Assembly: GCA_022821265.1 (NCBI GenBank) | Contig: JAJEDW010000243.1 | Coordinates: forward strand, 1-43,556 | DNA length: 43,556 bases | Reading direction: 5' to 3' | Origin: Acidobacteriota bacterium | Lineage (GTDB): Bacteria; Acidobacteriota; Terriglobia; 20CM-2-55-15 | Part shown: positions 29,397-36,738 of the stretch, one piece after another | Position numbering within the stretch: the first letter of the stretch is position 1 | How the letters are laid out: every line of letters starts with the position of its first letter | Notes under the pieces: generated by a model | Told to the model about the DNA's origin: nothing | The model's database searches: none | What the model saw: the letters and a program-made list of their open reading frames with translations, nothing else | Translations under genes and position numbers: made by a program

Positions 29397-31079
29397 ATGC
29401 GAAACGCATCCAGGCGGGCGACGATGATCGCCGTGCTGGTCGCGGCGGCGTCCGGGCATCCGGCCGCGGCCCAGGACTTCCCCGGGTTCCCGGACGTGGC
29501 GGAAGAAGCCGGCATCACGGTGATGAACATCACCGGCGCCGACGTCAAGGACTATATCGTCGACGTCAACGGCAACGGCGCCGCGTTCTTCGATTACGAC
29601 GACGACGGCGACCTGGACGTGCTGATCGCCAACGGTTCGACGCTCGACGACTACGCGACCGGCGGGAACGCCATGGCCGCCCTCTACCGGAACGACGGCG
29701 CCCGATTCGTCGACGTGATGCTCGAAGCCGGGCTCGATGCGCGGGGTTGGGGCATGGGCCTGTGCGTCGCCGACTACGACAACGACGGCGACAGGGACGT
29801 CTACCTCACCGCCTACGGCCCCAATGTCCTGTACCGCAACGACGGCGGCGCGTTCACCGACGTGACCGCCGAGGCGGGCGCCGGCGATTCCGGCTGGAGC
29901 ACCAACTGCGCGTTCGGAGACTACGACCGCGACGGCGACGTCGACCTGTACGTGGCCAACTACCTGAACTTCGACGTGGACACGACGCCCCGGCGCGGCG
30001 AGACAGACGTGTGCCGGTACCTGGGCATGGACGTCTTCTGCGGCCCCCGCGGCCTGGAGAGCCAGCCGGACGTCCTGTACCGCAATGACGGCGGTCGCTT
30101 CGTCGACGTCACCGGAGACGCGGCCGTCGCGGGCCCGGTCTACAGCGGTTTCGGCGTCGTGTTCAGCGATTTCGACAACGACGGCTGGCCGGACATCTAC
30201 GTCGCCAACGACATGACGCCCAACCTGCTGTACCACAACAACCGGGACGGCACGTTCGCGGAGACGGGGCTGGTCTCGGGCGCGGCGCTCAACGACGAGG
30301 GGCGCGAGCAGGCCGGCATGGGGCTCGGCGTCGGGGACTACGACGGGGATGGGCGGCTCGACATCTTCGTGACGCACTTCTCACGCGACACCAACACGCT
30401 CTACCGGAACCTGGGCGGGATGGTCTTCGCCGACGCCACCACCGACGCCGGGCTGGGCGCCGTGTCCCTGCCCCACCTGGGTTGGGGCGCCGGCTTCCGG
30501 GACCTGGACAACGACGGGTGGGAGGACCTGTTCGTCGCCAATGGACACGTGTATCCGGAAATCGACGGCCTCGACATCGCCGGCGGCTACCGGCAGCCGA
30601 AGGAGGTGTATCGAAATACCGGTAACGGCGCGTTCGAGGAGATCGCCCTCGCGCTGGAGGGCAATCTGGGGGACCCGCGGCCGGCCCGGGGGACGGCGTT
30701 CGGCGACTACGACAACGACGGCGACATCGACATCCTGGTCGTCAACATCAACGATCGGCCCAACCTGTACCGGAACGACGGCGGAAACCGCAACGGATGG
30801 ATCGGCTTCCGCTTGGACGGCACGCGGGGCAACCGCGACGCCATCGGCGCCCGCGTCGAGATCACGCGCGGGGACCGCACGCAGGTCGCCGAGGTCCGCA
30901 GCGGCGAGAGCTACCTGTCGCACAACGACATGCGCGTCCACTTCGGCCTCGGCGCGTCGGCAGGAGTCGACGGTGTGCGAATCCGGTGGCCCAACGGCGA
31001 CGTCGAGGAGCTGGGACCGCTGGAGGGCAACCGTTACTGGACCGTCCGGGAAGGCGACGGGATCGTTCCGGCGCCGTAG
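29397..31079 (+). CDS. FG-GAP/VCBS repeat protein with ASPIC/UnbV domain
   Basis: FFDYDDDGDLDVLIANGS, NRDAIGARVEITRG...SYLSHNDMRVHFGLGAS; close paralogue of 5183-6877. Confidence 0.9.
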   Translation: MRNASRRATMIAVLVAAASGHPAAAQDFPGFPDVAEEAGITVMNITGADVKDYIVDVNGNGAAFFDYDDDGDLDVLIANGSTLDDYATGGNAMAALYRNDGARFVDVMLEAGLDARGWGMGLCVADYDNDGDRDVYLTAYGPNVLYRNDGGAFTDVTAEAGAGDSGWSTNCAFGDYDRDGDVDLYVANYLNFDVDTTPRRGETDVCRYLGMDVFCGPRGLESQPDVLYRNDGGRFVDVTGDAAVAGPVYSGFGVVFSDFDNDGWPDIYVANDMTPNLLYHNNRDGTFAETGLVSGAALNDEGREQAGMGLGVGDYDGDGRLDIFVTHFSRDTNTLYRNLGGMVFADATTDAGLGAVSLPHLGWGAGFRDLDNDGWEDLFVANGHVYPEIDGLDIAGGYRQPKEVYRNTGNGAFEEIALALEGNLGDPRPARGTAFGDYDNDGDIDILVVNINDRPNLYRNDGGNRNGWIGFRLDGTRGNRDAIGARVEITRGDRTQVAEVRSGESYLSHNDMRVHFGLGASAGVDGVRIRWPNGDVEELGPLEGNRYWTVREGDGIVPAP

Positions 31080-31106
31080 GCGCGCGGTTCCGCCATGGAC
31101 TTCGCA

Positions 31107-31192
31107 GCCTGGTCGAGCGCGGCCTGGAGCCGATTCCTGCGGACGTGGACGTTGATCAGCAACAGGTGGACGTTGTTCCCTGGATGCGGCTT
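31107..31192 (-). repeat. Partial copy of the 3' region of the TPR gene at 33361-34392
   Basis: gcctggtcgagcgcggcctggagccgatt is identical at 31107 and 33452, then acgtggacgttgatcagca identical; antisense translation PGNNVHLLLINVHVRRNRLQAALDQAA vs PGTNVRLMLINVHVRQNRLQAALDQAA. Confidence 0.85.
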
Positions 31193-31222
31193 TGGTTGTA
31201 TGGTGGAGACTGGCGAGAATCG

Positions 31223-31438
31223 ATGCGCAACGAATTCACGGCCATCTTGGAGCGTGACGGCGACTGGTTCGTCGCGTATTGTCCTGAAGTGCCCGGCGCC
31301 AACGGTCAGGGTTCGACACGGGACAAGGCGCGGCAAAGTCTGGCGGAAGCCATCGCGTTGATACTTGCGGACCTGCGTGAGGACGGTCTTCGCGGCGTAC
31401 CGGCCGCCGCCGAGCGTGACACGATCGTCGTGGAATGA
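31223..31438 (+). CDS. HicB-family antitoxin-like protein
   Basis: MRNEFTAILERDGDWFVAYCPEVPGANGQGSTRDKARQSLAEAIALILADLRED, typical HicB partial RNase H-like fold; trimmed from ORF 30797. Confidence 0.82.
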   Translation: MRNEFTAILERDGDWFVAYCPEVPGANGQGSTRDKARQSLAEAIALILADLREDGLRGVPAAAERDTIVVE

Positions 31439-31504
31439 AACGCGGTCACGACGCCGACGTGGATCCGCACAAGTCCGGACCCGGACTCGCGTCATGGCGG
31501 GCCG

Positions 31505-31550
31505 ATCAGGCGCGTCCGCGTTCTCTTGGAACAAGGTGGCCCCATGTTCG
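31505..31550 (-). repeat. Second partial copy of TPR-gene 3' sequence (matches 33414-33460 region)
   Basis: ggcgcgtccgcgttctcttggaacaaggtggcc vs ggcgcgtccgggttctcttcaagaaacgcggcc; antisense LFQENADAPDRPAM vs FLEENPDAPERGAI. Confidence 0.6.
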
Positions 31551-31594
31551 GGTGGGCCGCTTTCACAACATCTTTCTCCGGAACACGGCTCGAT

Positions 31595-33163
31595 TCAGTC
31601 AAGCAACCGAGTGCATGTAGGACCGTCTTTGGTACCGGCCGTTGCCAATGACATTTTTGCTCTCGCTGCCAGTTGAAGCGGGGATAGCTGGTCGACGTAG
31701 TGAGCATGAACGATTCGGTCTATTCCCGCGCCCACGAGCGGCGCTGCGTTTCTTAAACTGGCCTGCAAGACGACGCCGTCCGTGCGGCCCCAGTGAAGGA
31801 CAAGATTACGTTGGCGGTACAGGCGTCGAAACGCGATCGAAGCGTATTCGGACACGGTTCGAAGTCCGCGACCAACGTCGGTCAACAACGTGGATAGCCT
31901 TGTCAACGCGGCTCGATCAGCCGGATCCAGGGCGGGAGAATCGATCCGCCCCTCTGCTATCGCGCGGGCCACGATTTCACACCGCACCTGATTCTTTCCA
32001 GCCTTGCGGAGCTCCGGTGCAATGGACGTGTTGCAGGAGGCCAGCGCATAGGACAACGCTGTCAACTCCGCCCTCGGGAATGAGCACGCCACCAGCATGG
32101 CGAGGCGCTCGGCAGCGCCCGCACGGTCGTTCGGTTCGCTCAGAAGAGCCTCGATGGCGGCCCATCCTCCCGCGACGGCCGCGCCGGATGAACTGTGCTG
32201 AAGATGGGCAAGGAGTTCGATGGCCGCGTGGATTCCTCCGGACGAACCCTCATCGTAGAGTTGATTTTCTCGTTCGAGGGCCTCGACCCAAACTCCGCGA
32301 CGCTCTCGAGCCACTCGACGGGGACCGCGATCCCCTTTCACCCACACGTGGTCAAGCAACGCCAACTCGCGCCTGGTCCCTACAGCCATCCTGGCTGACA
32401 ACTGATCGATGATCTCCACCGCCCGTGAAACCGCTGCATCGAGATCGAGAGCCGTGACGGTGAACAGGAACCCGCCCGATTGCCTGACGCCGGCCACATT
32501 CAGTTCATTGGAACGAAGCCATTGTGCTACTTCGCGAGCCGTCCTCCAAACCGCAGGTGGCGCGGGCGGCCAATCGATCGCGTTAGTCAGTGGAACAAGC
32601 ACTTCGAAAACTCGTGGCGACGCCAGAGTCAGGCCGTGGGCGTCATCAAACAATTCCGAAAGCGGACGCCTTGGCTCCTCATGAAACAAACGGTATTTCC
32701 ACCAACGATGCAAGTAGTCGGAGCTGTAGCCCAGATCCAGGAGATGGGAAGCGACGCAACGCGCAGTCCGCTCGGGCCCGGGCCGGTAATTCTGACGGAG
32801 AGCCTCTGCCCAACGAGTCAGGTATTGCGGACGAATCGCGGCTGCCTGTTGAACAATCAGTTGGTGGTCGAGCCCTCCGAAACGCAAATTAGGATGCAGC
32901 GCCTTTTGGAGTAGTCGCCTCGCCTCCGGAATCCCGGCGCCTGGATCGGTTCCAACGGATTTCTGAACGTGGGAGAGCAGATAGCGAAGTGATGCGTTAC
33001 TCAGAACGCCGGCATGAACGGCATCCAGGGCCTCGACAACTTCCGACAGCGTGAGAACTAGTCCACAATTCCAGAGCTGGCGACTCCAGGGGGATCTGGA
33101 GTCGAAGAAGTCGAGCAATCTGGCTCCGACATGCGTGTCGAACTCATTGACAGCGTCGTTCAT
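31595..33163 (-). CDS. Hypothetical protein with C-terminal HEPN-like RNxxxH motif; candidate RNase/defence-type protein
   Basis: 522-aa product from MNDAVNEFDTHVGARLLDFF; RRLYRQRNLVLHWGRTDG near the C-terminus (motif codons 31793-31810) resembles Apea-like HEPN. Confidence 0.6.
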   Translation of the reverse strand: MNDAVNEFDTHVGARLLDFFDSRSPWSRQLWNCGLVLTLSEVVEALDAVHAGVLSNASLRYLLSHVQKSVGTDPGAGIPEARRLLQKALHPNLRFGGLDHQLIVQQAAAIRPQYLTRWAEALRQNYRPGPERTARCVASHLLDLGYSSDYLHRWWKYRLFHEEPRRPLSELFDDAHGLTLASPRVFEVLVPLTNAIDWPPAPPAVWRTAREVAQWLRSNELNVAGVRQSGGFLFTVTALDLDAAVSRAVEIIDQLSARMAVGTRRELALLDHVWVKGDRGPRRVARERRGVWVEALERENQLYDEGSSGGIHAAIELLAHLQHSSSGAAVAGGWAAIEALLSEPNDRAGAAERLAMLVACSFPRAELTALSYALASCNTSIAPELRKAGKNQVRCEIVARAIAEGRIDSPALDPADRAALTRLSTLLTDVGRGLRTVSEYASIAFRRLYRQRNLVLHWGRTDGVVLQASLRNAAPLVGAGIDRIVHAHYVDQLSPLQLAARAKMSLATAGTKDGPTCTRLLD

Positions 33164-33360
33164 GGACGGGTATTCTCGTATACAGGACGCTGGAGTCCGC
33201 GATCTAAAAGGGCCAGTCCCCCGTCCGATCACGGTTGCTGACAAGGCACCGAAGCGGCGGGGCGCTCGGCCCTTTTTCCTTGGTAGGTCCCCGACCGAGG
33301 TCAAACGGTTTCGCCGCCCACCGCGATCGAAGATCCGTTCGCCCTCAGTTCCAGGCCCGC

Positions 33361-34392
33361 CTACTGCCCCAGGGCGGCTAGGATCTGGCGCTGGACGTCC
33401 TCGATGGCCCCCCGCTCGGGCGCGTCCGGGTTCTCTTCAAGAAACGCGGCCGCCTGGTCGAGCGCGGCCTGGAGCCGATTCTGGCGAACGTGGACGTTGA
33501 TCAGCATCAGGCGGACGTTCGTCCCCGGTGACGGCATTCCCAGGGCCTGCACCAACCGGCTCTCCGCCGCGTCGTAAGCGCCGATGCGGTAGAGCGCCAT
33601 GCCGAGGTAGGACACGGCCCGCGTCGAGGCGGGGTCCAGGCGGACGGCGTCTTCCAGCAGCACGCGGCTCCCGTCGAAGGCCAGGAGCGCCGCGTCCGCA
33701 TTGCCCGAGTCCTGCAGGTTCTCGGCCCGCTGGTAACGCAGGATGCCCAGGTTCAGCGGGGCGAGCGCGCCGCCGGGGTTGGCTTGCCGAGCCGCTTCGA
33801 ACGCGCCTTCGGCATCGTCGAACCGGCCCCCGTCCAGGTATTGAACACCGAGCGTGATCCAGGCGTCGTGGTATTCCGGAACGCTCTCGACAAGGCGCTC
33901 CAGGCGTTCGACGGCATCGTCGGTGCGCCCCCGCTCGACGTCGTCGACCGCGCGGGCGTACTCCTCCCGCGCGTCCTCGGGGATGGGAGCGGCCAAGGCG
34001 CTCACGTCCACCAGCAGCCCGCCCTCCGGAGCGGCGCCATCGGAGTCGGGTTGCGGCACGAGATAGATGGTGTGCAATCCCGTGAGTTGCCGCAGGTTCA
34101 GGCGCTCGCGGACCGGCAGAAAACCGTCCTCCTCGACAGTCAGGAACAACCCGCCGGGGTTCTCCGACGGCACGCGCGTGAGCAGGAATCGCCCGCTCGC
34201 GTCGGTAAACGCGATATCGACAATGGTCGACGTCTGGTCGACGAGTTGCACGGCGACGTTGGCGCGCCCGGCGCCGGCGGCGATGACCTGCCCGGTCATC
34301 CGTCCCGGCCCGCGCTGTGAAGAAACCGTGGAAACCGTGACGGCCACGACAACTAAGGCGAGAATGGTCTTCGGTGTCACGGTGACCGCCAT
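33361..34392 (-). CDS. Exported protein with N-terminal carboxypeptidase-regulatory-like domain and C-terminal TPRs
   Basis: MTGQVIAAGAGRANVAVQLVDQTSTIVDIAFTDASGRFLLTRVP then DDAVERLERLVESVPEYHDAWITLGVQYLDGGRFDDAEGAFEAAR; start trimmed to 34392. Confidence 0.78.
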   Translation of the reverse strand: MAVTVTPKTILALVVVAVTVSTVSSQRGPGRMTGQVIAAGAGRANVAVQLVDQTSTIVDIAFTDASGRFLLTRVPSENPGGLFLTVEEDGFLPVRERLNLRQLTGLHTIYLVPQPDSDGAAPEGGLLVDVSALAAPIPEDAREEYARAVDDVERGRTDDAVERLERLVESVPEYHDAWITLGVQYLDGGRFDDAEGAFEAARQANPGGALAPLNLGILRYQRAENLQDSGNADAALLAFDGSRVLLEDAVRLDPASTRAVSYLGMALYRIGAYDAAESRLVQALGMPSPGTNVRLMLINVHVRQNRLQAALDQAAAFLEENPDAPERGAIEDVQRQILAALGQ

Positions 34393-34468
34393 TTTATTCG
34401 AGCGTCGCCGCGGGCGACACCTTTTCACGGTCGCCGGGAAATAGCTCGCCACGTCCGGCGTCGGCTCC

Positions 34469-34474
34469 TATAAT
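34469..34474 (+). promoter_or_regulatory. Putative -10 element (TATAAT) upstream of the 34518 membrane protein gene
   Basis: Perfect TATAAT about 44 nt before ATG 34518; -35 not evident. Confidence 0.3.
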
Positions 34475-34517
34475 GCCGCCGTCGGCAAAACCCGAAACCG
34501 CTTACGAGGAGGCCGCC

Positions 34518-34982
34518 ATGCCCCCTTTTGGAAAGTCGCTTGGAGACTACTTGGCGTTCGCGCGCGTCGTCCTGATTCTGACACTCATCGTGGGCCTGGG
34601 GCGGATCGGGCTGTCGCTGGCGGGCGCGCCCGACGACGTCACGTGGTGGTTCAGCATGACGGCCGTGACGCTGGCGGCGGCGCTCTATTTCGGCGCGCGC
34701 GTCCATACGACAGGTTTCGGCGGCTATCCGCAGCTCCTGGTCCTGATCGTGCTTGCGAACCTGACGGCCGGCGTCGTCACGGCCGCCGGCATCCTGCTGA
34801 CCCCCCTCACCGGAATCGAGACCATCCTGACGCGGCAAACGCCCTCGGGAGAAGCCGTCAACCATGTCGTCCACGCCGTCACGCATCTGGTGGGCAACCC
34901 GACGTTCATGGCGTTGATTTTCTGGATCCTGGGCGCCCTCGTCCTGTTCGTCACGAAACGGGTCGTCAGGACGGCGGGTTAG
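34518..34982 (+). CDS. Small multi-pass membrane protein
   Basis: Four hydrophobic segments (VVLILTLIVGLGRIGLSLAG; MTAVTLAAALYFG; LLVLIVLANLTAGVVTAAGILL; FMALIFWILGALVLFV); GAGGAGG RBS before ATG 34518. Confidence 0.7.
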   Translation: MPPFGKSLGDYLAFARVVLILTLIVGLGRIGLSLAGAPDDVTWWFSMTAVTLAAALYFGARVHTTGFGGYPQLLVLIVLANLTAGVVTAAGILLTPLTGIETILTRQTPSGEAVNHVVHAVTHLVGNPTFMALIFWILGALVLFVTKRVVRTAG

Positions 34983-35147
34983 GGTCAACGCCCGGACGAG
35001 GCTGACTCTCGTTCAACCCGTTACAGCCCGGGCGGCCGCCGCATATGATAGGCTCACGCCGTATCGGACGACGATTGACGGGCGAACGTCGCTGTGGGTG
35101 CAACGGTGGCTTCGGCCTGTCTTCCAACCCATCGTCGATGCCCAAAG

Positions 35148-35720
35148 ATGCCCAAACCCCCGGGAGACGACTCTTCGCTCCGCGAGCATTTCGCTTGGTC
35201 GTACGGGATGCTCGCGATGGTCCACGCCGCAGTCGGCGACGGAAAGTCCCGTTACGAGCCGCTGCACTACATGATTCGCGGACGGTTTCGCAACGGATAC
35301 ATCTCCGGAAAGATCAAGATGCGTCCCCTTCACGACGACGAGAAGACGAAGATCGCCCATGCGACAACCTGTTGCTATTGCGGTCGCGACGCGAAGCTGT
35401 CCTTGGATCACCTGATCCCTCAACTCAGGGGTGGACCCGACTCCGCAGACAACATCACTTACGCTTGCAAGAGTTGCAACTCTTCCAAAGGTTCCAAGGA
35501 CATGGTCCTCTGGCTCGCCTCGAAGGACCGATTTCCCGCGATCCTCGTTTTTCGCCGGTATCTCAAACTCGCGGCTCGCTGGTGCGAAGAGGCCGATCTG
35601 ATGGATACGTCGTGGTCCTCTGTTCCCGACGCCGCCCTGCCGTTCGACAAGCGTTCGCTGCGCGTCAACTGGCCGGCGCTCCCTGTCCACCGGTTGTGGC
35701 CAGACCCGCCGCAAACGTGA
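35148..35720 (+). CDS. HNH endonuclease
   Basis: CCYCGRDAKLSLDHLIPQLRGGPDSADNITYACKSCNSSKGSKD: CxxC...DHxxP...N...CxxCN..K HNH signature; start 35148 (or 35094). Confidence 0.85.
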   Translation: MPKPPGDDSSLREHFAWSYGMLAMVHAAVGDGKSRYEPLHYMIRGRFRNGYISGKIKMRPLHDDEKTKIAHATTCCYCGRDAKLSLDHLIPQLRGGPDSADNITYACKSCNSSKGSKDMVLWLASKDRFPAILVFRRYLKLAARWCEEADLMDTSWSSVPDAALPFDKRSLRVNWPALPVHRLWPDPPQT

Positions 35721-35814
35721 GTCTTCACGACCAGCGGCGAGCGCCAGGTGCTCGGTTGTCGCGAGGATCGCAATCTTCCGTGGCGCGTTCGCGCGCGGGC
35801 AGGGACCCCGGTAT

Positions 35815-35910
35815 ACCTGGTGGGCAACCCGACGTTCATGGCCGTGACCGACTGGGTGCTGAACGCCATCGTTCTTTTCGTCACGACACGGATCGTCCGG
35901 CCGGCGGGGC
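35815..35910 (+). pseudogene. Truncated 3' copy of the 34518-34982 membrane protein gene or of a paralogue
   Basis: YLVGNPTFMAVTDWVLNAIVLFVTTRIVRPAG vs HLVGNPTFMALIFWILGALVLFVTKRVVRTAG; ctggtgggcaacccgacgttcatggc identical; no matching 5' part. Confidence 0.75.
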
Positions 35911-35981
35911 CGCCAGCCCGGGTTGAACCAAACTCTCTGTCACGTCGAGCGCGGGCTGCCCACGGCAGTCGAGGAAACCAC

Positions 35982-36296
35982 ATGAGCCGGGCGTTCAAGT
36001 GCTACGCCTATCGAAACGGCGACCGCTGGTCAGCGATTTGCGTTGATCTCGACGTCGCCGGCGACGGAGAGTCATTCGAAGAAGCCTGGAATTCGCTGGC
36101 CATTTGCATGGAGTTGTACCTGGATGGACTCGACGGATTACCGCCTGAGGAGGGGCGCCGCTTGCTCACACGCAAGGCGCCGTTCGCCGTGCGCGCCAAG
36201 CTCGCGTTCCTGACAGCCGTTCGCGGCCGTCTCGGCGCCCGAGGCGCTCGGTATCGGCGATTCACTCTCTGGTCCGTCGCTCCGCGTCTTTCCTGA
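35982..36296 (+). CDS. HicB-like / DUF1902-like domain protein
   Basis: FKCYAYRNGDRWSAICVDLDVAGDGESFEEAWNSLAICMELYLDGL, then a basic C-terminal region; GAGGA RBS before ATG 35982. Confidence 0.65.
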   Translation: MSRAFKCYAYRNGDRWSAICVDLDVAGDGESFEEAWNSLAICMELYLDGLDGLPPEEGRRLLTRKAPFAVRAKLAFLTAVRGRLGARGARYRRFTLWSVAPRLS

Positions 36297-36392
36297 CCGA
36301 AAGCGTTCCGTGGCGACCCCGGCGGGGAACGGCGCGGCGCTTTCCTGGCCGCTTGCGCGGAACGCAGGTGGCGTTTCGGCGTGAACGGACGC

Positions 36393-36656
36393 CTATTCGG
36401 CCGGCGGATCGGGCATGACGGCGAGTTCTAGGGCGCGGAGGCGGTCGTCGAGACGACGGATCTCGGTGCGGATCTCGGCGTGCTCAGCCGTCGTACGGTC
36501 GATCAGGTCGTCGATTCGCGTGTTGACGGCGTCCACTTGCGCGGACACGTTGGCGAGTTGCGCCGACATGAGCCCGGCCAGCACCAAGCCGGTTCCGATG
36601 ACCGTCCCGATGACGCCGGTCCCCGCACCGGCAACCCACTTCACGTCCCCGCTCAT
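36393..36656 (-). CDS. Small membrane-anchored coiled-coil protein
   Basis: TM segment GTGVIGTVIGTGLVLAGLM then heptads VDAVNTRIDDLIDRTTAEHAEIRTEIRRLDDRLRALELAV. Confidence 0.55.
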   Translation of the reverse strand: MSGDVKWVAGAGTGVIGTVIGTGLVLAGLMSAQLANVSAQVDAVNTRIDDLIDRTTAEHAEIRTEIRRLDDRLRALELAVMPDPPAE

Positions 36657-36738
36657 GCGCCGAGTGCAGCACGGCCGACCGGCCAAAAAGGAGTGGGCGG
36701 ACAGCCGACGTCAAGTCGCCGCATCGTCCGAATCGCCG

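Noticed and set aside
31642-32914. Plus-strand ORFs overlapping the HEPN-like gene (31642-32412, 32195-32398, 32480-32914)
   Set aside because: Low-complexity translations without domains; the minus-strand frame is longer and carries a coherent protein
33051-33500. Plus-strand ORF 149 aa downstream of the HEPN-like gene start
   Set aside because: No domain; overlaps the start of the HEPN-like gene and the 3' end of the TPR gene antisense
34983-35815. Group I/II intron carrying the HNH gene inside the membrane protein gene
   Set aside because: The upstream membrane gene copy is complete with its own stop and the downstream copy repeats rather than continues it; no intron secondary-structure motifs were recognised
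36299-36344. GAAAGCG...CGCTTTC hairpin between convergent genes as a terminator
   Set aside because: Only a 7-bp stem with a long loop and no T-tract
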